NCBI RefSeq assembly: GCF_029714405.1
Contig: NZ_CP121650.1
Coordinates: forward strand, 5,895,001 to 5,959,000
Reading direction: 5' to 3'
DNA length: 64,000 bases
DNA from: Bradyrhizobium sp. CB82
GTDB taxonomy: Bacteria > Pseudomonadota > Alphaproteobacteria > Rhizobiales > Xanthobacteraceae
A program made the position numbers and the translations under genes. Positions within the stretch are counted from its first letter, which is position 1. Each line of letters opens with the position of its first letter. Shown here in pieces: positions 17,902 to 26,922 of this stretch. The notes under the pieces were generated by a model. The model made no database searches and had not been told where the DNA came from. It saw only the letters and a list, made by a program, of their open reading frames with translations.

Positions 17902-17920
17902 CGATTGCACGCGCCAATCG
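17902..17920. promoter_or_regulatory. LysR-type binding dyad between the regulator and fdsG
   Basis: CGATTG-CACGCGC-CAATCG is a perfect 6-bp inverted repeat with a 7-base spacer. It contains the LysR core ATTG-N7-CAAT, which also satisfies T-N11-A. It lies about 96 bases before fdsG and 110 before the LysR start. A second, looser inverted repeat, GATAC (17871-17875) with GTATC (17894-17898), overlaps the regulator side. Confidence 0.6.
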
Positions 17921-18015
17921 ATCAGGATTCCCGATCGCAGCATGAGACAGCTTTATTGATTTTCGAATGATTCCAAATACTCATGGCGTGTCGGACACCG
18001 AGTTGAGAACGAAGA

Positions 18016-18492
18016 ATGACAGCGGTCTACGAACCATGGGACGAAACGCGCGGTGCAGAGATCATCGCCGAGCACGCTCAGCAGGAGGGCGCGACGCTGG
18101 TCATCCTCCACGCGCTCCAGGAGGCGTTCGGCTATGTGCCGGAGGCGGCGATTCCGATGGTCGCGCAGGCGCTCAATCTGTCGCGCGCCGAGGTGCATGG
18201 CGTGTTCACCTTCTACCACGATTTCCGTCACAAGCCGGCCGGCCGCCACGTCCTGAAACTCTGCCGCGCGGAAGCCTGCCAGGCTGCCGGCGGCGATGCG
18301 CTTGCGGCGCGCGCCGAGGCGAAGCTCGGCGTATCGATGGGCAACACGACTGCCGACGATCGCGTCACGCTGGAGCCGATCTACTGCCTCGGCCTCTGCG
18401 CGACTGCCCCGTCCGCGATGCTCGATGGCCGCCTCGTCGGCCGGCTCGATGACAAGCGTCTCGATGCGCTGGTTGCGGAGGCGCAGCGATGA
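18016..18492 (+). CDS. fdsG: NAD-dependent formate dehydrogenase, gamma subunit
   Basis: The protein is a 158-residue NuoE-like, thioredoxin-fold [2Fe-2S] subunit. The four cluster cysteines are visible as C83-x4-C88 (KLCRAEACQAAG) and C124-x3-C128 (YCLGLCATAP). The gene starts the operon fdsGBA-fdhD-fdsD and overlaps fdsB by 4 bases. In the cytoplasmic Fds complex, electrons from formate reach this subunit/FdsB module and reduce NAD. The order and the overlap, together with the divergent LysR gene, match known Fds operons. Confidence 0.93.
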   Translation: MTAVYEPWDETRGAEIIAEHAQQEGATLVILHALQEAFGYVPEAAIPMVAQALNLSRAEVHGVFTFYHDFRHKPAGRHVLKLCRAEACQAAGGDALAARAEAKLGVSMGNTTADDRVTLEPIYCLGLCATAPSAMLDGRLVGRLDDKRLDALVAEAQR

Positions 18493-20045
18493 AATTGCAG
18501 ATCTTCGTTCCCCGCGATGCGGCCGCCGTCGCCGTCGGCGCCGATGATGTGGCCGCAGCGCTCGAGCAGGTCGCCGAGCAGCGCGGCCTTCCAGTCGAGA
18601 TCGTCCGGACCGGCTCACGTGGGCTGTGTTGGCTGGAGCCGATGGTCGAGGTGGCAACCCCCGGGGGTCGTGTCGCGTACGGACCGGTCAGCCCGGAAGA
18701 TGTCTCCTCCATGTTCGACTCGATGGCGAGCAACGGACAGCATCCCCTGCGGCTTGGAATCGCAGACGAGATTTCCTGGCTGAAGCGCCAGACCCGGCTC
18801 ACCTTCGCGCGCTGCGGCGTGATCGATCCCCGCTCGCTCGCGGATTACCGCACCCATGGCGGCTACAAGGGCCTGGAGCGCGCGCTATCGCTCGGCTCCG
18901 AGGCGATCCTCGCCGAGGTCACAGCGTCCGGCCTGCGCGGCCGCGGCGGCGCGGGCTTTCCGACCGGCATCAAGTGGAAGACGGTCGCGCAGGCCAAGGC
19001 GGACCGCAAATTCATCGTCTGCAATGCCGACGAAGGCGACAGCGGCTCCTTCGCCGACCGCATGATCATGGAGGGCGATCCCTTCCTGGTCATCGAGGGC
19101 ATGACCATCGCGGCGATGACGGTCGGCGCCACCAAAGGTTACATCTACATCCGCAGCGAATATCCGCACGCCGTCGAGGCGATGAACGCAGCGATTGCGG
19201 CGGCACAGCACGGCGGCTATCTCGGAACCAATATCGGCGGCTCCACGCAAGGCTTCGATCTCGAAGTGCGTGTCGGCGCCGGCGCCTATGTCTGCGGCGA
19301 GGAGACCTCACTGCTGGAGAGCCTCGAAGGTCGCCGTGGCATCGTGCGCGCAAAGCCTCCGCTGCCTGCGCATCACGGCCTGTTCGGCAAGCCGACCGTC
19401 ATCAACAACGTGCTGTCGTTCGCGGCGGTCCCCTTCATCCTCGCGGAAGGCGCCAAGGCCTATGCGGATTTCGGCATGGGGCGCTCGCGCGGCACGATGC
19501 CGATCCAGCTCGCCGGCAACATCCGCCATGGCGGGCTGTTCGAGACCGCGTTCGGCGTGACGCTCGGCGAGCTCGTCAAGGACATCGGCGGCGGCACGTT
19601 CACCGGCCGCCCGGTCCGCGCCGTGCAGGTCGGCGGTCCGCTCGGCGCCTACTTCCCCCGCGCGCTGTTCGACACGCCGTTCGACTACGAAGCCTTCGCT
19701 GCACGCGACGGCCTGATCGGCCACGGCGGCATCGTCGTGTTCGACGAAAGCGTCGACATGCGCAAGCAGGCACGTTTCGCGATGGAGTTCTGCGCCATCG
19801 AATCCTGCGGCAAGTGCACGCCATGCCGGATCGGCTCGACCCGCGGCGTCGAGACCATCGAAAAGATCATGCGCGGCGAGCGCGTGAGCGAAAACCTCGC
19901 GCTGATCGAGGACCTCTGCAACACCATGAAATTCGGCTCGCTCTGCGCCCTCGGCGGCTTCACGCCCTACCCCGTGCTCAGCGCGCTCAAACACTTCCGG
20001 GAGGATTTTGGCCCGGCACCGGCCACGCTTCAGGCCGCGGAATAG
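18489..20045 (+). CDS. fdsB: NAD-dependent formate dehydrogenase, beta subunit (diaphorase)
   Basis: The protein is a 518-residue NuoF-like subunit. An N-terminal ~100-residue extension precedes the FMN/NADH module, marked by GLRGRGGAGFPTGIKWK (around residues 150-166) and GAGAYVCGEETSLLESLEG. The [4Fe-4S] site is ESCGKCTPCRIGSTR plus the later cysteine of FGSLCALGG. It transfers electrons from the Fe-S chain through FMN to NAD. ATG at 18489 overlaps the fdsG stop (ATGA), and fdsA follows by 10 bases, so the three are translationally linked. Confidence 0.93.
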   Translation: MKLQIFVPRDAAAVAVGADDVAAALEQVAEQRGLPVEIVRTGSRGLCWLEPMVEVATPGGRVAYGPVSPEDVSSMFDSMASNGQHPLRLGIADEISWLKRQTRLTFARCGVIDPRSLADYRTHGGYKGLERALSLGSEAILAEVTASGLRGRGGAGFPTGIKWKTVAQAKADRKFIVCNADEGDSGSFADRMIMEGDPFLVIEGMTIAAMTVGATKGYIYIRSEYPHAVEAMNAAIAAAQHGGYLGTNIGGSTQGFDLEVRVGAGAYVCGEETSLLESLEGRRGIVRAKPPLPAHHGLFGKPTVINNVLSFAAVPFILAEGAKAYADFGMGRSRGTMPIQLAGNIRHGGLFETAFGVTLGELVKDIGGGTFTGRPVRAVQVGGPLGAYFPRALFDTPFDYEAFAARDGLIGHGGIVVFDESVDMRKQARFAMEFCAIESCGKCTPCRIGSTRGVETIEKIMRGERVSENLALIEDLCNTMKFGSLCALGGFTPYPVLSALKHFREDFGPAPATLQAAE

Positions 20046-20055
20046 GAGAACAACG

Positions 20056-22929
20056 ATGTCTCTGATCGAAGAAATCGACTTCGGCACGCCGCGCTCGAAA
20101 TCCGAAACGATGGTCACGCTGACCATCGACGGCAAAGAGATCTCGGTGCCCGAGGGCACCTCGATCATGCGCGCGGCGATGGAAGCCGGCCACAAAATCC
20201 CGAAGCTGTGCGCAACCGACATGGTCGACGCCTTCGGCTCCTGCCGCCTCTGCCTGGTCGAGATCGAAGGCCGCGCGGGCACGCCGGCCTCCTGCACCAC
20301 GCCTGCGATGAACGGCCTCGTCGTGCACACTCAGACCGAGCGGCTGAAGAAGCTGCGCAAGGGCGTGATGGAGCTCTACATCTCCGATCATCCCCTCGAC
20401 TGCCTCACCTGCGGCGCGAACGGCGATTGCGAGTTGCAGGACATGGCCGGCGCCGTCGGCCTGCGCGACGTGCGCTACGGCTATGAGGGCGAGAACCACG
20501 TCTTCGCCAAGTCCAACGGCGAGGTCAACGCGGCCTGGATGCCGAAGGACGAATCCAACCCCTACTTCACCTACGATCCCTCCAAATGCATCGTCTGCTC
20601 GCGCTGCGTCCGCGCCTGCGAGGAGGTGCAGGGAACCTTCGCGCTGACGATCGCGGGCCGCGGCTTCGACAGCCGCGTGTCGCCCGGCATGAGCGAAAGC
20701 TTCCTCGGCTCCGAATGCGTCTCCTGCGGCGCCTGCGTGCAAGCCTGCCCGACCGCGACGCTGACGGAAAAGTCGGTGATCGAAATCGGCCAGCCCGAGC
20801 ACTCCGTCGTCACCACCTGCGCCTATTGCGGCGTCGGCTGCACCTTCAAGGCCGAGATGCGCGGCGAGGAAGTCGTGCGCATGGTGCCGTACAAGGACGG
20901 CAAGGCCAATCGCGGTCATTCCTGCGTCAAGGGTCGTTTCGCCTGGGGTTACACCAACCACAAGGAACGCATTCTCAAGCCGATGATCCGCGAGCGGATC
21001 GAGGATCCCTGGCGCGAGGTGTCATGGGACGAAGCGTTCTCGTTTGCCGCTGCGAAAATGCGCGGCATCCAGGCGAAGTATGGCCGCGACGCCATCGGCG
21101 GCATCACCTCGTCCCGCTGCACCAATGAAGAGACCTATCTGGTGCAGAAGCTGATCCGCGCCGGCTTCGGCAACAACAATGTCGACACCTGCGCCCGCGT
21201 CTGTCACTCGCCGACCGGCTATGGCCTGGCCACCACCTTCGGCACCTCCGCCGGCACACAGGACTTCGACTCGGTCGAAGATACCGATGTCGTCGTCATC
21301 ATCGGCGCCAACCCGGCCTCCGCGCACCCGGTGTTCGCCTCCCGCCTGAAGAAGCGCCTGCGGCAGGGCGCAAAACTGATCGTGATCGATCCGCGACGCA
21401 CCGAGATGGTGGAATCGCCGCATGTGAGGGCGCTGCACCTGCCCTTGATGCCCGGCACCAACGTCGCGGCGATCACCGCGCTCGCCCATGTCATCGTCAC
21501 CGAGGGTCTCGTCAACGAAGCCTTCGTCCGCGACCGCTGCGACTGGAGCGAGTTCGAGGAATGGGCGGCCTTCGTCGCCCAGCCGAACAACAGCCCGGAG
21601 GCGACCGCCATCCTCACCGGCGTCGACCCCGACGCGCTGCGCGAAGCGGCGCGGACCTACGCCACCGGTGGCAATGGCGCGATCTATTATGGGCTCGGCG
21701 TCACCGAGCACAGCCAGGGTTCGACCACCGTGATCGCGATCGCCAACCTCGCGATGGCGACCGGCAATATTGGCCGGCCCGGCGTCGGCGTGAACCCGCT
21801 GCGCGGCCAGAACAACGTGCAGGGCTCCTGCGACATGGGCTCGTTCCCGCACGAGCTACCCGGCTATCGTCACATCTCCGGCAATGCCGTGCGTGACCAG
21901 TTCGAGGCGATGTGGAACGTCAAGCTCAATCCCGAGCCGGGCCTGCGTATTCCCAACATGTTCGATGCTGCGGTCGAAGGCACGTTCATGGGGATCTACG
22001 TGCAGGGCGAGGACATCCTGCAATCCGATCCGAACACCTCTCACGTGGTGGCGGCGCTCTCGGCGATGGAATGCGTCATCGTCCACGACCTCTTCCTCAA
22101 CGAGACCGCCAACTACGCCCATGTCTTCCTGCCCGGCTCGAGCTTCCTCGAGAAGGACGGCACCTTCACCAACGCCGAGCGGCGGATCCAGCGCGTGCGC
22201 AAGGTGATGACGCCGAAGAACGGCCTTGCGGATTGGGAGGTCACCATCGGGCTTGCGAAGGCGATGGGCTTCGAGATGAACTACAACCACCCGTCCGAGA
22301 TCATGGACGAGGTCGCGGCGCTGACGCCGACCTTCGCCGGCGTCTCCTACGCCAAGCTCGACGAGCTCGGCTCGGTGCAGTGGCCCTGCAACGAGAAGGC
22401 GCCCGAGGGCACGCCGGTGATGCATGTCGACGGCTTCGTCCGCGGCAAGGGCAAATTCGTCGTCACCGAATATGTTGCGACCGACGAGCGCACGGGCCCG
22501 CGCTATCCGCTGCTGCTGACGACGGGGCGCATCCTCAGCCAGTACAATGTCGGCGCGCAGACCCGCCGCACCGACAACGTGGTCTGGCACACGGAGGACC
22601 GGCTCGAGATCCATCCGCACGACGCCGAGCAGCGCGGCGTACGCGATGGCGATTGGGTGCGACTGAAGAGCCGCGCCGGTGAGACTACGCTGCGCGCGGA
22701 GATCACCGACCGCGTTGCGCCTGGTGTCGTCTACACCACCTTCCACCACCCGGACACGCAGGCCAACGTCATCACGACGGATTATTCGGACTGGGCGACC
22801 AACTGTCCGGAATACAAGGTCACCGCGGTCCAGGTCTCGCCGTCCAACGGACCGTCCGACTGGCAGAAGGCCTATGACGCGCAGGCGCGGCATTCCCGCC
22901 GTATCGCGCCTGCGGAAGCTGCGGAGTAG
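20056..22929 (+). CDS. fdsA: NAD-dependent formate dehydrogenase, catalytic alpha subunit (Mo/W-bisMGD)
   Basis: The start at 20056 follows TAGGAG; earlier in-frame residues run back into fdsB. The product has 957 residues. In order it shows an N-terminal NuoG-like [2Fe-2S] domain (SCRLCLVEIEGR), the His-Cys cluster (DHPLDCLTCGANGDCEL), two [4Fe-4S] ferredoxin motifs (CIVCSRCVRACEEVQG and CVSCGACVQACPT), the proximal cluster CAYCGVGC, and the catalytic domain. The metal-ligand Cys is C383 in TCARVCHSPTGYGL, so this is a cysteine and not a selenocysteine enzyme. It oxidises formate to CO2 in the cytoplasm. It would complete catabolism of formate produced or moved by the OxlT-like system in the same window. 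Confidence 0.95.
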   Translation: MSLIEEIDFGTPRSKSETMVTLTIDGKEISVPEGTSIMRAAMEAGHKIPKLCATDMVDAFGSCRLCLVEIEGRAGTPASCTTPAMNGLVVHTQTERLKKLRKGVMELYISDHPLDCLTCGANGDCELQDMAGAVGLRDVRYGYEGENHVFAKSNGEVNAAWMPKDESNPYFTYDPSKCIVCSRCVRACEEVQGTFALTIAGRGFDSRVSPGMSESFLGSECVSCGACVQACPTATLTEKSVIEIGQPEHSVVTTCAYCGVGCTFKAEMRGEEVVRMVPYKDGKANRGHSCVKGRFAWGYTNHKERILKPMIRERIEDPWREVSWDEAFSFAAAKMRGIQAKYGRDAIGGITSSRCTNEETYLVQKLIRAGFGNNNVDTCARVCHSPTGYGLATTFGTSAGTQDFDSVEDTDVVVIIGANPASAHPVFASRLKKRLRQGAKLIVIDPRRTEMVESPHVRALHLPLMPGTNVAAITALAHVIVTEGLVNEAFVRDRCDWSEFEEWAAFVAQPNNSPEATAILTGVDPDALREAARTYATGGNGAIYYGLGVTEHSQGSTTVIAIANLAMATGNIGRPGVGVNPLRGQNNVQGSCDMGSFPHELPGYRHISGNAVRDQFEAMWNVKLNPEPGLRIPNMFDAAVEGTFMGIYVQGEDILQSDPNTSHVVAALSAMECVIVHDLFLNETANYAHVFLPGSSFLEKDGTFTNAERRIQRVRKVMTPKNGLADWEVTIGLAKAMGFEMNYNHPSEIMDEVAALTPTFAGVSYAKLDELGSVQWPCNEKAPEGTPVMHVDGFVRGKGKFVVTEYVATDERTGPRYPLLLTTGRILSQYNVGAQTRRTDNVVWHTEDRLEIHPHDAEQRGVRDGDWVRLKSRAGETTLRAEITDRVAPGVVYTTFHHPDTQANVITTDYSDWATNCPEYKVTAVQVSPSNGPSDWQKAYDAQARHSRRIAPAEAAE

Positions 22930-22933
22930 GCCC

Positions 22934-23758
22934 ATGCACGTGGCGGTCCAGGCGATTGATCGGGAGAGCTGGCGCGACGGGGCGGCCTCCGGCGGGACAC
23001 GGCTGATCCCGGAGGAAACGCCGATCGCGCTGACCTACAATGGCGGCACTTATGCCGTCATGATGGGAACGCCGCAAAATCTCGAAGACTTCGCAGTCGG
23101 CTTCAGCTTGAGCGAAGGCATCGTCAAATCCGCCGACGATATCCAGTCCCTCGAGGTGGTTCGCCTCGATGACGGCATCGAGCTCCGGATGTGGCTGGCC
23201 TCGGAAGATGCCGGTCGCATGAGCGAGCGGCGGCGCCACATCGCGGGCCCCACCGGTTGCGGCATCTGTGGCATCGAATCGATCGCGCAAGCCGTGCGCC
23301 CAGCGGCCATCGTGCCGCAGGGGCAGACCTTCACACCGGACCAGATCATGACGGCGATGCAGGGCATCGCTTCCCTCCAAGCGATCAACATGCAGACCCG
23401 CGCCGTGCATGCCGCCGCGTTCTGGTCCCCTGCCCGCGGCATCGTCGCGCTGCGCGAGGACGTCGGCCGCCACAACGCGCTCGACAAGCTTGCCGGCGCG
23501 CTGGCGCGCAGCCGCACGGATGCGAGCGGCGGCATGGTGCTGCTGACGAGCCGCGTCTCGGTGGAGATGGTGCAGAAGACGGCTGCGATCGGTACGCCGG
23601 TGGTGGTCGCGGTCTCCGCACCCACTGCGCTTGCCGTGCGCACCGCAGAAGCCGCCGGCATCACGCTGGTTGCCATCGCCAGGCAGGACGGGTTTGAAGT
23701 GTTCACGCATGGCGGCCGCGTGGCCCGCCGTGCCACGGAGGTTGCCGATGTCGCCTGA
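22934..23758 (+). CDS. fdhD: Formate dehydrogenase accessory sulfurtransferase FdhD/FdsC
   Basis: The ATG at 22934 is 4 bases after the fdsA stop. The 274-residue protein has the FdhD active-site pair C109-x2-C112 in GPTGCGICGIES and conserved stretches such as DFAVGFSLSEGI, REDVGRHNALDKL and LTSRVSVEMVQK. FdhD passes sulfur to, and binds, the molybdenum bis-guanine dinucleotide cofactor before insertion into FdsA. It is a cytoplasmic maturation factor. It overlaps fdsD by 11 bases. Confidence 0.93.
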   Translation: MHVAVQAIDRESWRDGAASGGTRLIPEETPIALTYNGGTYAVMMGTPQNLEDFAVGFSLSEGIVKSADDIQSLEVVRLDDGIELRMWLASEDAGRMSERRRHIAGPTGCGICGIESIAQAVRPAAIVPQGQTFTPDQIMTAMQGIASLQAINMQTRAVHAAAFWSPARGIVALREDVGRHNALDKLAGALARSRTDASGGMVLLTSRVSVEMVQKTAAIGTPVVVAVSAPTALAVRTAEAAGITLVAIARQDGFEVFTHGGRVARRATEVADVA

Positions 23759-23981
23759 CCGCTTGATCTACATGGCCAATCAGATCGGCAAATTCTTCCA
23801 TAGCCAGGGCCATGACAAGGCCGTGCCGGGGATCGCCGAGCACATCAAGAAATTCTGGGATCCCCGGATGAAGCGCGCGATCTTCGCGCACCTCGACGCC
23901 GGCGGCGCCGGGCTGGAGCCCGACGTCCGCGAGGCCATCGCGGCACTCAAGCAGGCTACTGCCCTTCCAACAGCGCCTTGA
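23748..23981 (+). CDS. fdsD: Formate dehydrogenase delta subunit
   Basis: This is a 77-residue soluble protein containing the family signature LIYMANQIGKFFHSQGHDKAVPGIAEHI..FWDPRMK. FdsD is a small, non-catalytic part of, or stabiliser for, the Fds complex. The ATG at 23748 lies inside the end of fdhD. Its last 26 bases overlap the 3' end of glnE on the other strand, so the two operons converge without a terminator between them. Confidence 0.92.
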   Translation: MSPDRLIYMANQIGKFFHSQGHDKAVPGIAEHIKKFWDPRMKRAIFAHLDAGGAGLEPDVREAIAALKQATALPTAP

Positions 23982-26922
23982 ACACGCGCCGCACCTCGCC
24001 CTGCGTCTCCTTCACGCGGGCTTCGAGCGACGAGAAATCCGGCGCGTCGCCAGCCCGCGCCATCACGCGCAGAAGGTCGACGCCAGCCGTCTCCGGCTTG
24101 AAGCGGTCGCTGACGCAGAGGCGCAGGATCTGGGTCAGATCGTGATAGAGCCGCGCCGCCGCGCGCAGGCACTCGGTCTCCGACTGCGCCAGCACCCCGA
24201 GCCTCGCCGCATTCTCCAGCACCTGCATGGTCGAGACGTCGAGAATCCCCGGCTTGTCGTGCGCGTGGACGAGCTGGAGATATTGCGCAATGAAGTCGAT
24301 ATCGACCATGCCGCCGGCGGCATATTTGAGGTCCCAATAGTCGGTCTCGCCCTTCTCCTGTGCGATCGCGCGGCGCATGTCGGCGACGTCGTTGGCAATC
24401 GTGACGGGATCACGCCGCCGCGTCAGCACCTCGCGGATGACGGTCTCGATCCGCGCACGGAATTCCGGCGAAGCCGACACGACGCGGGCGCGCGTCAGCG
24501 CCATGTGCTCCCAGGTCCAGGCCTCGCGCGCCTGATAATCGGCGAAGGAGGCGATGCTGGAGGCCACCGGGCCTGCGCGGCCCGAGGGACGCAGCCGCAT
24601 GTCGATCTCGTAGAGCACGCCGTAATTGGTCCGCGTCGTGAAGGCGCTGATCAGGCGCTGGGTGAAGCGCGCGAAATAATGCGCGCCCTGGAGCGACCTC
24701 GGTCCGTCCGAGTCAGGATTCTCGCCGTCGAAATCATAGAGCAGGATCAGGTCGAGGTCGGAGGATGCCGTCATCTCGCGGCTGCCGAGCCGGCCCATGG
24801 CGATGATCGCGGTCTCCTGCCCGTTGATCCGGCCATGCTGGGCGGCGAAGCGATCTGCGACCAGTCCGTGCACTGTGTGCACGATGCCCTCCGCGACGTC
24901 GGCGAAGGCGGTGCTCGCCTGTTGCGCAGAAACCGTGCCGGAGAGGATGCGGGTGCCGATCAGGAACAGGCTCTCCTGCCCGAACAGGCGCAGCCGGTCG
25001 AGGAACTCCTCATAGGAATCCGCATCGCGCACCGTGGCCGCAAGCCGCGCGGACAACTCCTGCCTGTCAGGCATGGCGCCGAAGAAGCGCGGATCGATCA
25101 GGCCGTCCATCAATTGCGGTTGCCGGGCCAGCATCTCGCCGAGCCGCGGAGCGGCCCCCAGCACCAGCGCCACAAGGGCGACGAGATCCCGGTTCTGGCT
25201 GAGCAGCGTGATCAGCCGCCCGCCGCGCTGCAAGGCCTGCAGGAAATGATCGAACGCCACGACGGCGCGGTCCGGCTCCTCGGCATGGGCAAGGCCGTCG
25301 ATCAGGGCAGGCACGAATTCGACGAAGGCGCCGCGAGTCGCCTCGTTACGGAACACGCGGTAATCGCCGGTGATCCAGTCGCGCACCGTCTGTGCAACAG
25401 TGGCGGGCTTCTTGAAGGCGAGCGTCACCAGGTGCTGCAACAGGCGCGCATCGTCGGGACCCGCACCATAGTCGATCGCCGGCAGCTTGGCGGTGCCGGT
25501 CGGATCGCCCTCGAACAGTTTTTCGTAGTGACCCTGGACGATCCCGAGCTGGCGCAACAGGTCCTGCGCGAGAGCCTCGCGGCTCTCATAGCCGAAAAAC
25601 CAGGCAAAACGCTCCACCGCCTCCTTGTCGTCAGGCAGCGCGTGGGTCTGCTCATCGGCGATCATTTGCAGGCGATGCTCGATTCGTCGCAGGAAATGGT
25701 AAGCCGCCGTCAGCTCGTCGCGCGCCTGATAGGTGATCCAGTTGCTGCTGGCGAGCACGTCTAGGGCGGAAAGCGTTGGACGCACCCGCAATGCGGGATG
25801 ACGGCCCCCGGCGATCAATTGCTGGGTCTGGGCGAAGAACTCGATCTCACGAATGCCGCCACGTCCCACCTTCACGTTATGGCCTTCGACGGCGACCTCA
25901 CTCTGGCCGCGATAGGTCTGCATCTGCCGCTTCATGTCGTGGACGTCGGCGAGCGCCGCGAAGTCGAGATGCTTGCGCCAGACAAACGGCGCGATGTCGG
26001 CGAGCAGCGCTTCGCCTGCTTTCAGGTCCCCGGCGCAGGCGCAGGCCTTGATCATGGCCGCGCGCTCCCATGTGCGCCCTTCCCGCTCGTAGTAATGCAG
26101 CGCGGCGTCGCGCGAGATCGCAACCTGGGTCGAGGATGGATCGGGACGCAGCCGCAGATCGACGCGGAACACGTAGCCGTCATAGGTGCGCTGTTGCAGC
26201 AGGCGCGCGAGCCCCTGCGTCACGCGCACGAAGAACGGCTGCGGCTCGATGTCGGGCGCAAGCGTGGTGGCGTCCGGATCGAAGAACACGATCAGGTCGA
26301 TGTCGCTGGAATAGTTCAGCTCGCCAGCGCCCATCTTGCCCATCGCCAGCACGATCAGGCCGCAGCCCTCTTCCGGAGCTTCCGGATTGGCCGTCACCAG
26401 CTTGCCGCGTGCGGCGTCCTGCCGCAGCAGGAATTGGAGCGCTGTCTGGACCGAGGACACCGCGACGTCGGTCAATGCCGCCGTCACCCGCATCACCGGC
26501 CAAACGCCGCCGATATCGCAGAGCGCGATCAGCAGCGCCGCCTCCGATTTCATGCGGCGAAGCAACCGCATCACCTCGGCTTCGGCGGATGCGGCGAGCA
26601 CGGCACGTCTGCCGTCGTCGATCAGCGACGCCAGATGTGCATCGGGATCACACGCAAGCAGCCGGATCAGTCGCGCCGGATCGCTGCGGATCAGGTCGAA
26701 CAGATAGGGTGAGAATTCAGCGATGCCGGCCAGGATCGGACGCACAAAGGGACGATCGAGCAGCGCTTCGATCGCAGCCCTTTGCTGCGGCTCGAGCTCG
26801 GCGAGCCAGTCGCGAAGACGTTGTTCGGCGGTGGCGGAAGCGGCAACATGCGGGCCTTCCGCGAAGCGCGCGGTCAGACTCCCAGCATGCTTGTCCGCGT
26901 TTCCCGGCGCGGAGAGATTCAT
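23956..26922 (-). CDS. glnE: Bifunctional glutamine synthetase adenylyltransferase/deadenylase
   Basis: The protein has 988 residues, normal for GlnE. It has two nucleotidyltransferase halves: the first with GELNYSSDIDLIVFFD (around residues 195-215) and the second with REMTASSDLDLILLYDF (around residue 710), each carrying the D-x-D catalytic pair. It controls glutamine synthetase by adding and removing AMP in answer to GlnB and glutamine. The start at 26922 overlaps the stop of the upstream kinase gene by 4 bases, so glnE is likely the last gene of a regulator-kinase-glnE unit. Confidence 0.95.
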   Translation of the reverse strand: MNLSAPGNADKHAGSLTARFAEGPHVAASATAEQRLRDWLAELEPQQRAAIEALLDRPFVRPILAGIAEFSPYLFDLIRSDPARLIRLLACDPDAHLASLIDDGRRAVLAASAEAEVMRLLRRMKSEAALLIALCDIGGVWPVMRVTAALTDVAVSSVQTALQFLLRQDAARGKLVTANPEAPEEGCGLIVLAMGKMGAGELNYSSDIDLIVFFDPDATTLAPDIEPQPFFVRVTQGLARLLQQRTYDGYVFRVDLRLRPDPSSTQVAISRDAALHYYEREGRTWERAAMIKACACAGDLKAGEALLADIAPFVWRKHLDFAALADVHDMKRQMQTYRGQSEVAVEGHNVKVGRGGIREIEFFAQTQQLIAGGRHPALRVRPTLSALDVLASSNWITYQARDELTAAYHFLRRIEHRLQMIADEQTHALPDDKEAVERFAWFFGYESREALAQDLLRQLGIVQGHYEKLFEGDPTGTAKLPAIDYGAGPDDARLLQHLVTLAFKKPATVAQTVRDWITGDYRVFRNEATRGAFVEFVPALIDGLAHAEEPDRAVVAFDHFLQALQRGGRLITLLSQNRDLVALVALVLGAAPRLGEMLARQPQLMDGLIDPRFFGAMPDRQELSARLAATVRDADSYEEFLDRLRLFGQESLFLIGTRILSGTVSAQQASTAFADVAEGIVHTVHGLVADRFAAQHGRINGQETAIIAMGRLGSREMTASSDLDLILLYDFDGENPDSDGPRSLQGAHYFARFTQRLISAFTTRTNYGVLYEIDMRLRPSGRAGPVASSIASFADYQAREAWTWEHMALTRARVVSASPEFRARIETVIREVLTRRRDPVTIANDVADMRRAIAQEKGETDYWDLKYAAGGMVDIDFIAQYLQLVHAHDKPGILDVSTMQVLENAARLGVLAQSETECLRAAARLYHDLTQILRLCVSDRFKPETAGVDLLRVMARAGDAPDFSSLEARVKETQGEVRRVFKALLEGQ

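Noticed and set aside
24142..25764. 540-codon frame opposite glnE
   Set aside because: His/Arg/Gly-rich antisense shadow; GlnE motifs are on the other strand.
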